64,000 nucleotides of DNA, taken from assembly GCA_940337035.1 (NCBI GenBank), contig OW679200.1, positions 21,679,090 through 21,743,089 on the forward strand, in the 5' to 3' direction. The notes under the pieces are model-generated. The model saw nothing but the letters and a program-made list of their open reading frames with translations. It had not been told where the DNA came from and ran no database searches. The number at the start of each line of letters is the position of its first letter. Within the stretch, counting starts at the first letter, position 1. Positions 45,086 through 55,457 of the stretch are shown here, piece after piece. The DNA is from Agriotes lineatus (taxonomy: Eukaryota; Arthropoda; Insecta; Coleoptera; Elateridae). A program made the position numbers and the translations under genes.

Positions 45086-45101
45086 GCCCCCCCCCCCCCC
45101 C
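45086..45101. repeat. Poly-C tract
   Basis: An uninterrupted run of about 16 C. A second C run occurs near 62661. Their lengths are prone to assembly or sequencing error. Confidence 0.8.
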
Positions 45102-46520
45102 ATTCTAAGTCGCGAACAGGGCAATCTATGAAAAAACCCAAGTCTCGGCCCATACATTTTTAAGATAAATTAGCTCGCGGTTTTCGGCTGTTCGTTTTTA
45201 CCGTCGTGTCGTTCAAATTTTGCTTAATCCCTCTGCCATAATTTAACACCGCGTTCTGCCCTGTTTAAGCCGCCTTGCGCGCCAGGCCCTGTGCTAAACA
45301 GATCGTGTTAGAAGTTAAGGCTCCGCTGAAACCCTTAGCAGCTACAAGAAATATATGCTTACACTATACTCAGAACAAACGATAGATTTCGTGTAGGGTT
45401 ATAATCGTTCGCTTAGAACTACCAACAATTCTCTTAGCTTCACCTATTAACCTAAGCGTATCTAATAAAATAACTGTTAACGTTCCCGCGTCGCCTATCT
45501 TTTAGATAACTAGTTTTGAAAGTTTATTATACTCACATTATCTAGAGTTTATTGTTCTTACATTATTGAAAGTTTATACATCTTAGAAATGTACTACTCT
45601 GGATCTCTAATCTAGAGCTACTTAGATTGTTAATAATTATGTAACAACGATATAAGAGGAGCCAGGAATTTAATCTAGTGTATTTGCTTTTGTACACAAA
45701 TACCAGAGCACTTGATCTAGGATAATATGGAAAGTATCGCCCGTATGAGAGTATCACAATAATAATATAAAAAGTAAAAATTGCCCATTTAAGTTACGTT
45801 TCTGATCAACAACAAAATCTTTTATTCTGCCGTTATTGAAGTGCAATTGGAAAATAAGCAACTTCTATTGCTGGCATTATTTGTAACAGCTTTATATGTA
45901 TTGTAATGGTATAATGCTTACATCAATTCTGGTTGCATTGCAAACGTACGAAAATTAAATAATGATGCAAATAGGCCCAGAATTGGTATTCTATTTGTTG
46001 CAACAATCAGTCACTAGTAAACATTGGTAATTACATAAGATATGATTAGCAATAACTGTAATTTAATTAACAGAGGCTAGTATTTTAATAGAAGGTGTGG
46101 CAAATGCATCTAATTTATGATAACTGACAGGTTAACTTTGTAACGTCAAGACATGATAGTGATTTTGCTTAAGTACGGTGGTGTTTCGAAGCGTTACAAA
46201 AGTTTTATGCAACGTTCTGTATTCATATCATTATGCCGACAATCAATAACGCAGCTGAATGGTTACAAACCAGTGTAAGGAAGTACAGGAATGCAAATAA
46301 CATGTGAGAGGCACCCTGAAAATGATAGAAGACTACAATACAGTGCTAAATAACTTGTGAACCAGTGTTTATAAACTTAAAGTGCATAAAAGCAATCAAA
46401 GTGCGGTTAAAGTGATCCGGAATGACATTTAGCAAAACCAATTTAGTATTTAAGGAAAGACATTGTAAAAACTTACTTGAAACAATTGTGAACTTGTTGC
46501 TGTAATACCTAGATATTCAA
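45102..46520. other. No gene recognised
   Basis: GC-richer to about 45330, AT-rich after. No coding region supported. Confidence 0.35.
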
Positions 46521-46636
46521 TTATTATTGTTTATTGAGGAAGCCAAGCAAGAAGCTGTTTTGTAAGATTGGCTCCCAGTTATTATTGTTTATTGAGGAAG
46601 CCAAGCGAGAAGCTGTTTTGTAAGATTGGATCCCAG
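46521..46636. repeat. 58-bp direct tandem duplication
   Basis: Two adjacent copies, 46521-46578 and 46579-46636, differ at only a couple of positions (for example GCCAAGCAAGAAGC versus GCCAAGCGAGAAGC). The near identity suggests a recent event. Confidence 0.9.
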
Positions 46637-47811
46637 TTTTGATTTGAATTCCTACATTAAAAGTTATTATTTGTGCCAGTTGTTGCGTTTAATTAATGCA
46701 CCAGTGTGTAGACTCCAGTTGTGCAAAATTTCATAAAGTTTCAAAGTGTAGTTCCAGAGGAATTGATCCTGAAGCTTCACCCATTTGTGTGTGACTTCGT
46801 AGTGATGTTTTGGCTAATTGTGGAGCTGTGAGAAGCAGATGGCAGTGTGCATAATATAGAGTGACATTTAAGAAGGTAGCAGCAGTTACATACGTTCCAG
46901 AAGCCCGGTACGTGGTTGGCGTCCATCGAAATCGCGATCCGGGTCTGAGATCAACTTTTGAAGTCCGATTCGAGAAGGCTGGAAGCCGATAGAAGCGGAC
47001 AGCAACACCTAAGGAAGATTTTGTTCATAGTTCAGAAGCAGGTAACAGTCACAGGGAGCGTTCCAGAAGGAAATTATGAGGTTGGCGTCATTCTATTGTG
47101 CAGTGGACGGAAATGGATTCGTAAAGCAGGAAATAAAACAGTTGCCGGTTGGCGTCACCTAAGAGGTAAAAAGAAGAAAAATTCAGGTTAGCTAAACAAT
47201 TTGATTCGTTAAACTGCGTTGTGATTACTTACCTGAGGCGAATTTATTTATTGTTGGTCGATTTACGTTTAATTAACGCTGGATTTTGTCTGTTTGATCA
47301 GCTCTGTTACCGTTCATATTTGAGGTTAACTGTCACTCATTTAAAAGTGAGCATTTGCTATACTGGGATATGTTTTATACTGTGTGTTACACCCCAACCG
47401 TTTGCTATTGGAGTTCACAAAAGCTAGCCGGCGCATCAATTCGATTTAGTTGCCAATAATATATAGGGGGCAACATACCATTTACAATTGCAAATAATTA
47501 AACAAATCATAACTTTTAATAAGCCCTGAGAGAGGCAACAATTCATATTAAAACAGATTAAATTGAGGTAATACTTATTTTATTTATCCCAATTTATATG
47601 ATTATAACATACTTATCTCTCCAAACAATTGTGGGGCATATAATATTATTACAGTATAAACCTGTCACTAATTTCTTATTGTAATTGAAAATGCATTCAA
47701 ATCCTTGTTTCAATTGAATTTAGTTGTCAGTTTTCCATTGCTTATATGTTCGCTGCCCTTATACTTTCAAAACTTCGGTTTAGTTATTTCAATCCTCAAA
47801 CAGTCTCGAAA
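46637..47811. other. Unassigned, mixed composition
   Basis: 46880-47190 is less AT-rich and has a plus-strand open frame (46958-47191) with repeated GGTTGGCGTC motifs, but no known domain. It could be a leader or untranslated part of a retroelement. Nothing else seen. Confidence 0.3.
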
Positions 47812-47878
47812 GTTAAGCAACATAAGCCGTGCCTCGGATCTCTGTTGTCATTTCGGTGACAGTCGTTAGGTTATGTCA
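47812..47878. repeat. Inverted copy of the 2755 dispersed repeat
   Basis: Contains GCCGTGCCTC, then TTTCGGTGACAGTCGTTAGG, the reverse complement of motifs at about 2765-2850. The spacer between the shared blocks differs. Confidence 0.6.
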
Positions 47879-50504
47879 GAATTTTAGGAAAATAGTTTTT
47901 TGCCGAAATGGTAGCTACAGGCCGTAGCTAAAATGTGTGATGTCATAAAATAATGAAGTATGGGATTGACACCTCTTGCAATTCAATTCGAAATAATGTA
48001 ACGAGAGCCCTTGATTAGTGTATCCCATTATCGGATGTTTCGAATCACATCGAAATTTAATGTAAAATAAAGCAATGTCACATCACAAAACTTCGCATGG
48101 TGGAAGATGTAGGGGAACCCCAACAAAGCTCTTTCCGTGGCTAATCACGCATATTATCAAAAGATTTCTAGGTAAACAATTTAGTGTGTACGAACATTAA
48201 TTAATAAGTCCATTAATCTCGAAATAACGAGCTATCAGGCTTATTACGCAATATAGGCTATACTGTGAATTTTCTTTACTTTCAATTCTATTGATGTTTT
48301 AACTAGTTTCGGATGCAAAACAAAGTAAAATGCGAAGTATTAGTTTATGAATGGAGTTAATTTTTGATAATTTATTTTATTTTTAAGGTGGTGGTGTAGT
48401 CAATAGGTAGTAGGATTTACCTACAGATAGACAAGTAGTGTAGCCCTCTTCACTTAGGTTCTTTTCTTTTGAAGCTCATTATTTTTCTCTATATTTTCTT
48501 GTTACAGAAGAATTGAAAGTCTCTTGGATTCGATATATTGATCCAAAATGTGACACGATTTTTTGTATAGCTACACTTCATTAATAATTACTTCTCTAAC
48601 AACCAGCAGAGAAGAACAATTTGTAAAATAACCAAAGAACATATTGAATTGAAAACTAGCAGCTAGAGCTAATTTGCCGGGACAGGGAAACGGTATTCAA
48701 GGTTGATTATCAAGGTCACTCTCTTAATAAATGTATTTTTCCAGACTGTTATTTTATAAGAAAGATAATTACTTGAATTTATATTTAATACACAAGCATT
48801 TTCTGCTCGTGGATATTCACAAAGCACAAAGCCTTGGATGTGAGTAATATTAAACTACAATTATTACCATTCAAGAATGAGTATGTAACGGTATTGTTGC
48901 GGAGAACTTAAAAGAATGTATTCAATACGTTCTAAACCACTTTTTTTATTTAACTGAGATCATAGTCGCTCATCATTTATAGGAGCTAAAAAACGTCTCT
49001 TCCCATAGTAAATGCACTTTTTTATCAGGAATCGCCAGTACTGCAGTATAATCTCCGTATATCCACCATTCAATGCAATTTCAATTACTGAAATAATTAT
49101 CTACTGCGCGTTTTAATAGGTTCAGTTATCGTGAAAATGTGAAAGCAGCGTAGCTTGCGTAATTCTTATGTATAAATAAATGCATTCTTGTTTTTACAGT
49201 AACGTGGTTTCCACTTGGCTGACCAGATAGGAAGTTCTAAGATTCAGCTCTTGCTAATTAATCGACAGTAATAATTTCGGCGCGCTGGCAGTAATCTACT
49301 CTTAGTAATTACAGGGCTTTTGGCTATTGCGTTGTACTCGACAAACTTATGTGCTGAAGAATGCAAGCAAAAAATGCTTAGATATGTGTGTATTAGAGCG
49401 GACCAATGGGAAATAGTTCTTTTTTCTTTTAGATTTAAAAAAATATAGAACCTATTTTGATTAAAACTGGATAAGATTTATGCCCATATTAAAAAAATAG
49501 CGAGTTACTTCCGGTTAGACCGGAACTGTTTTGTATAGTCTGTACGTTCCAAGGTAGGATCACTACATCCGCATTGCTACATTTTCCTCAAAGGAAAATG
49601 CGTTAAAATGTTAATAATAAAAGTGACATTAATTTTGTATTTGGCTGTACGTAGCAACATTGATATCTTAATAAAAATTAAATTATTGGTCGTACTAAAT
49701 GCCATATTATAAGCAGCTATTAATTTTATGACTGCCAGAACTAGCCTGAAGCATAAATTAAACTATAAACGCCCAGAAATTGGGACTAAACACCTTTTTC
49801 CTTTGAATATGTGCAGAAATGAACTGAAGTATAGATCCTCTTGCGATACGACCTTAAATAAAAGTTCGAAGTATCGACATTTAAAATGTGAACATATACA
49901 GCAGGAATGTTGATGGTATTCTGAGAAATATATTTCCACATCACGTCGACTTAGGAATGAACTAAGCTATTTTGTTTATTGCTTATTGATTGGTTTTTCC
50001 TTTTCTAAGGGGCTTGGTGTGATTTATTGAAGAAATATTGAAAAATAGTACAAAATACTAATGATTTTTAAAAACAATTGTCTGAAAGCAACTTATTTCG
50101 ATATTGTTAAAATTTATATTTAGAATAATTTATGGTATAATTCACTCGCTGTAGCGTCAGCTTTTATAAATTTGTTACACAATTTTTGTTTTAAAACTAC
50201 ACAACCTGGAATATCAGTAGATGGTTACAAATTGCATAACATGAGAATAGTAGAAAACGAATGATTCAAAGTCATGGCAAAGGCAAAATGTTTTTGCATT
50301 CTGAATTGTTGGCTGAAGGGTGAAACAGCTTTAGCCTTGCTACTCTACCTCACAGACTAGTCGTTGGACGTTATTTGGAAGCTATATATTATGCAATTTA
50401 TACATTGAGCTCAAACAGAGAGAGAAATGGGCTTGCAAACATTGTGAGCATGAGGCCTGCTGGAAATTTTAGAGAAACACAACAAATCTTGCATATATTT
50501 CAAC
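47879..50504. other. No gene recognised
   Basis: AT-rich, with a less AT-rich patch at 49200-49330. ACTTCCGGTTAGACCGGAA near 49506 forms a small palindrome similar to the end motif of the 39906 repeat. No coding region supported. Confidence 0.35.
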
Positions 50505-51190
50505 CTAAAAACAGAAAGACTATACGAAGAAATGGAGGAGGTTGTACAAAGATATCGAAGGAGCAGTAATGCATGTCCCTTAGAAAGATGTAGTAATCAA
50601 TCTTGGCGACTTTAATAGTAACGTAGGAAATACAGCAAATGATGACATATCTTTCTTATTATTCAACATTTACAGCGAATACTTGATACAAGAAGTAATA
50701 GATGGATGAGAAGGAAAAATATCTATAGCCGACAGAATGATCTCCTTTCTGCTACGTTATGTAGATGATACTCGGAAGAAGACGAACTAAGGACGGCCAT
50801 GAACAAATTTGCATGCATTAGTAAAAAATACCACCTAGAAACAAGCAGAACTTGAATATCAACCTCCCCATGGTGCACTATGTGGCTGGTTTACAAGTTT
50901 TCGAGAGCTTTACTTCCCTGAGAGGGAGAAATAAACCGTATATGGGTGTACAGAAAATTATTTCGAATATTCTAGGAGTCCAGACACCGCACTTAAGTCT
51001 CCATATATAAAGAACTTAATGTAGAGAAATTGTCAAGTAAAGTGAAAGAGAGTTACCTTAAGTACTTCGGACACATAGTCAGACAAACAGATACGATGGA
51101 AAAACGTGTCATCGAAGGTACAGTAAATGGAAAATTGTCGAGAGGGAGATTACTCACAAGATGAATAGGTGAAACAAAACTCTTTAGGAA
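50505..51190 (+). pseudogene. RTE-like LINE relic with large internal deletion
   Basis: DVVINLGDFNSNVG (50587-50628) is the endonuclease G-D-F-N motif. Only about 125 bases later LRYVDDT (50752-50772) is the RT active site, so roughly a kilobase that normally separates them is missing. Downstream are TAMNKFACISKKYHLETS and the tail ESYLKYFGHIVRQTDTMEKR, EGTVNGKLSRGR (about 51040-51150). Stops and shifts separate the blocks. Confidence 0.75.
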
Positions 51191-53384
51191 TGTGAAGTAC
51201 TCCTTATTGATAAGGAGGAGTGTTTTTAAACTAATTTAGTGTTTACATTTCGTTTAAATTTCTTGAAATATCACAAAATATCATTGAGTAGAAGCACAGT
51301 AACGTGAGGAACTGAACTGATACATTGAAAACCATTTTGAGCTTTACCATTATTCGCCCACTACGATATATTAATTATTTGTTAGTATTTTATTTGCATT
51401 TATACTTATATGTTCGCTTGTTTATATTTGAATCTAACCAAATAAATTCTGTTTAACTTAAATGTGGTAGTTTAGTATACCAATTACTACATTTCAAAAT
51501 AGTTCTGTCAATTTGAACACATCGTTTCTGAGAGATTGGTATTTTATAATCGTTCGAAACAGACCAGCATATTGCGTTGCTTCCATTTCCTACCTGCATG
51601 AGGGTACTTTTACCTGCTCTCATAATTTTACATCCAAAAACTGAAGTCGTTAGACCCATGGTTAGGGCCTTGTATTGTCTCCATCCCCAAGACGAGGCAC
51701 GCATATCATACAGTAGAGGTCTCAGTTGTAAAATATCATAGAAAGGCGGCCGTTGAGTACTTTTGTTATCTGTAAATACGCTGGGAAAATATTAATAATA
51801 CCAGTTTGTACGTAGTAAAAGTGGCCTCAAAGCAGGCTTTAAGGAAATCAAAAATTATATTTAATAAACGAGTTGGCAGCTACACCCAGACAAATAATGC
51901 CTAGTGAAAACCAGGAGGCGTGAATTGTTACTTTTGTATTACATTCATAAACATGTTGTGACGTCAACAACTTACAAGAACCCGTTTCGGCTAAATGTCA
52001 TTTACCTAAAGAATTACAAATATCGTGCTTTATGTTGGTAGTTATGAGTTGTAGAATTAAAACATGGATGAAATAAAACTTCGGTTTTTAGATCTAACCA
52101 GTCTAAGCTTTATACAGGGACAAAAAATAAACGTGATCACGAGAGCCATTGAAAACAATAAACTTGAATAATCTTTAGCATGCTTTTTGTTGACATAGAA
52201 ATGTCAATTGTTGTAAAGTTTAATATTGAGTTTCAACATCTTATTTAACTTAGCCCATTGTCATTTTAATGTTACATATCAATTTAACGTATTACACATT
52301 TTTGAATGTCTATATAGCTTATTAGAGATTGTGTTAAAGTCACCTGAACTAATAATTCAGTTAATTGTAGTTCAAGTGTAATTAATTCTATAAAGTACAG
52401 TGTAGCCAGTATTTTTCATGGGTTTCCGCATCAATTTTATTTTTGATCGCTCTGTATGTTACGACAGCTTCTAAAAGGTGTTAACGCGACTATATTGGTT
52501 GCCACTATTAGTTGAGGATATTATTTCCTAATTCGCTTTTTCATTCTGAAGTGTCAAAAATGAAACTATTGGTATATTCTCTTCCATGTATATACAATGA
52601 TTTCAAGATTTCAATATCACCATTCATTTTTCACAACTTTTAGTTAGACATGTTGTTTTCTTTTGTATTAATTCAGGATTTGAAAGTGTCAAAAAAACGC
52701 ACTGCCGATCTGTTCTTTATATTCCAAAAACCTATATAGGTACTATAGCTAGTGTCGCTGGAGATACTTTTGTGCAAGTATCTAGATACATTTAATTTTC
52801 AGTAACAGAGGAAAGATTATTCAGTATTTAAAAAAGACTTCGTCCCATATCTAAGGAAATATATTTTCTGTTCTATACTACTAATATAGATAAAAGTAAC
52901 GTCAAGGGAGTAACAAACGACTTCCGGGATTGGACCGTGTCAGGATTAAGATCGAAGAGTTCTTCTTAATGACAATGGCCGCGAAAGCCTCAAAAATCAT
53001 CAAGGGAGTAATCGCCAACATTCACTAAGAAGACGGCACACCAAGAAGAATAGTATTAATAAGAATAATATATGGTTGCATTGTATCTCAAAATACGAAA
53101 AGTTTGAAAGAAACAATCAGAGTCAGAATCCAACCTCTTTCTCCTACATTAAAATTCGTTTGACAAAATGCGGAAGAAGATAAGGTATGAATATTTGAAA
53201 AGTGTTAGAACATTTTATATCCAATTATACTTCTCTACTTTTTAATTGTTTAATTTCCGAACTTATTTTGCACAGCAGAGTACATATTTGTATCAAATTC
53301 TTCATGTGAAAGGGAGGAAATTTGCTTATAATGGTTTTCTTGGTGGTTTGGTGGGATCGATTTATTACTCGTAATTTTTTTGAT
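51191..53384. other. No gene recognised
   Basis: AT-rich. The short frame at 51453-51704 (minus) is unremarkable. VTEERLFSIFKKDF near 52803-52845 faintly resembles a hAT C-terminus but is too short to call. Confidence 0.35.
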
Positions 53385-54175
53385 ACCATCAGGTTCACAA
53401 AGTGACAGAGATATAGCTGATAATATATACGGTTTGCTGAATGTACTTGTAAGACCTATTGTTTGCCCAAATCTTTTCCGGCTGTTAAATCCTTAAAGGG
53501 GTAAAGACTACGTGCATAGTTTGTTTGCTATATTGCCTAGATCTTTTCTGAAGAGCATTAACAATCAGATCCTCAGAGTGACAAAGATACAGCTGACAAT
53601 GTAGACTGTTCGCAAAATGTACTGGTAGGATATATTGTTTATTCAGATTTCTCCTGGCTATCAAATTCTTAAAGGGGTAAATACACTACTGTTACTATAT
53701 GTATATGGTTTGTTTGCTATATTGGAAAGATCTTTTCTGAACATCCTCAAAATGACAGAGATACAGCTGATAATATATACTGTTTGCTGAATGTACTTGT
53801 AGGATCTATTGATTGTCCAAACCTCTTCTGTATATACAATTTTTAAATGAGCAAAGACACTGTCGCTAAATGTATATGGTTTTTTTTTGTTATATTGGCA
53901 ATATATTTTCTGAAGAGCTTTAATCATCATATTCTTAAAGTAACAGAGGTACAGCTGATAAGATATACTGTTTGCTGAATGTGCTTGTAGGATCTATTGT
54001 TTGTTCAAATCTCTTCTGGTTATCAAATTTTTCAAGAGATAAATACACTACTGTTACTACAAGTATATGTATATGGTTTGATTGCTATATTGGAAAGATC
54101 TTTTCTGAACACCATTATCGGTCCTCAAAGTGGCAGAGATACAGTTGATAATGTATACTGTTTGCTTTGTCAGCC
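53385..54175. repeat. Tandem array, unit ~175-190 bp, about 4.5 copies
   Basis: The landmark AGATACAGCTGATAATATA recurs, with changes, at 53409, 53585, 53759, 53947 and 54137 (spacings 176, 174, 188, 190). Each copy also carries TGTTTGCTGAATGTACTTGT, AGGATCTATTG, TTCTTAAAGGGGTAAA and TGCTATATTGGAAAGATC. Copies are diverged, so the array is not a freshly amplified satellite. Confidence 0.85.
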
Positions 54176-54179
54176 TAGA

Positions 54180-54580
54180 AGTTAGAATAAAGTTTGTGAA
54201 AACCTATATTTGGATTATATGTCTGTATGCCTGTGAAACTTGGACACTGACAAAAAAGACAGAGAGAGATTACAGGCATTTGAAATGTGGTGCTGGCGAA
54301 GGATATTGAAAATAAAATCGACAGAAATGATAAGTAATGAAGAAGTGTTGCATAGAATGCAAGACCGGAGAAGAATAATAGATACCATAGAAATAAGAAG
54401 GTGAAAATGGATAGGACACCTGGTAAGACACCACCGATTTCTAACAACCTTAATTAAAAGAAAAATTGAAGGCAAGCGACCAAGAGGTAGACCCCGATTA
54501 CAATACATGAGCCAAATTATAAAGAAGGCAGGAAGCGACAACTACTTTAACTAAAAGAAAATAAGCCAGGACTGGAACGA
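54180..54580 (+). pseudogene. RTE-like LINE C-terminal relic inside the tandem array
   Basis: Reads CLYACETWTLTKKT (about 54222), FEMWCWRRILKIKSTEMISN, EEVLHRMQDRRRIIDTIEI, a TGA, then KWIGHLVRHHRFLTTLIKR and EGKRPRGRPRLQYM (about 54470-54510). Apart from one frameshift near 54268 and one in-frame stop it is well preserved, one of the better-kept LINE tails here. Array sequence lies on both sides of it. Confidence 0.85.
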
Positions 54581-54639
54581 ATGGAAAAGACTACACTGAC
54601 AAGGAATAACTCCTTTACTACATATATTATATACATACC

Positions 54640-54778
54640 TGCACTACTGTTACTATATGTACGAGTATATCGATTGTTTGCTATATTGGAAAGGGGCTTT
54701 CTAAACAGCATTAACCATCAGATCCTCAAAGTGGTAAAGGTACAGCTGCTAATGCATATACAGATTGGTGGTGGATAA
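54640..54778. repeat. Continuation of the 53385 tandem array
   Basis: CACTACTGTTACTATATGTA, TGTTTGCTATATTGGAAAG and a landmark at about 54738 (GGTACAGCTGCTAATGC) belong to the same unit, so the array resumes after the LINE relic. Confidence 0.75.
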
Positions 54779-54811
54779 TGTGAACGTAGGTAGTCCAATG
54801 AGTTAAAATAC

Positions 54812-54978
54812 AGTTTATGGGCTTTGGATGTGTTAGACAGAAATAGACTAATATGCGATTAGCATCTAGTATCCGTCGAATCACGTTGTTTTGTTGTTAG
54901 AAAACAGTGAATTCTAGAATACTAGATTTTAATCCATATATGTTTATCTCTGTCTAACGCATACAAAGCCCATAAACT
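54812..54978. mobile_element. 167-bp MITE-like palindrome
   Basis: Begins AGTTTATGGGCTTTG and ends CAAAGCCCATAAACT, a perfect 15-bp TIR; GTTAGACAGA and ATCTAGTAT are also mirrored, giving arms of about 75 bp. Its right end abuts the next MITE. No TSD could be separated from that junction. Confidence 0.75.
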
Positions 54979-55087
54979 AACATGTGAGCAAATGAAAATG
55001 AAATCAAGCTTGGCTTAGAAATATTTGTTTTATGAATAATAAAAACCTAACCTGTTAATCTCGAATTTGACATAGACTTACAGTCAC
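54978..55087. mobile_element. Truncated copy of the ACATGTG palindromic MITE
   Basis: TA then ACATGTGAGCAAA, GAAATCAAGCTTGGCTT and GAAATATTTGTTT reproduce the left arm of the 44127 element. After a gap, CCTAACCTGTTAATCTCGAA and GACATAGACTTACAGT reproduce its right inner arm. The loop and the outer right arm are missing. Confidence 0.8.
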
Positions 55088-55336
55088 AAAATGCTATGAA
55101 ATGTCAAGTTGCATCTATTTGTACATAAGAAGATAGGAAGTACCAAAGGTAAACCTCCAGAAAAGTATCTAATACATAGTATTGCAAACAAATTAAATGT
55201 AAATGTGTTTGTAAGCACATAAAGATATGGTAAACGTGTGTGCATGTTTTAATACCATTGATCATACTATATCAGCAAGTTTTCTAAAAATAAATTTTAC
55301 TTGGCACGTTTATACTAAAAAACTTATTTTTTGCAG

Positions 55337-55457
55337 AGTCATCTAAATAGTCAACGAGACTCCGCCCTGTTGGAAAGCCTAACCGCCAAGTATTACTACT
55401 ACACAAGGACAAAGGGGCTGTTCAGGATATGCTACCCCAAGGAACGACCACCGTCAG
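55337..55457 (+). CDS. Internal exon of a host gene, identity uncertain
   Basis: A pyrimidine-leaning acceptor (TTATTTTTTGCAG) precedes 121 nt that stay open, followed by a strong donor CAG|GTGAGC at 55458. Codon use is balanced and GC-rich, unlike the AT-rich surroundings, as in constrained coding sequence. Assuming phase 0, it encodes about 40 residues beginning SHLNSQRDSALLES and ending KGLFRICYPKERPPSG, with a YYYYTRTKG run between. The TRTKGLFRIC segment is reminiscent of the S-G-L-W-R-x-C motif in the first extracellular loop of claudin-like/CACNG (stargazin-like) four-pass proteins. That resemblance is weak and other identities are possible. No neighbouring exon was recognised, implying introns of many kilobases. 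Confidence 0.6.

Noticed and set aside
45087..45101. Poly-C run as a G-quadruplex regulatory element
   Set aside because: A plain homopolymer with no flanking structure; length is uncertain in assemblies and nothing links it to a gene.
52780..52860. hAT transposase C-terminus (VTEERLFSIFKKDF)
   Set aside because: Only a few matching residues and no TIR or TSD nearby.
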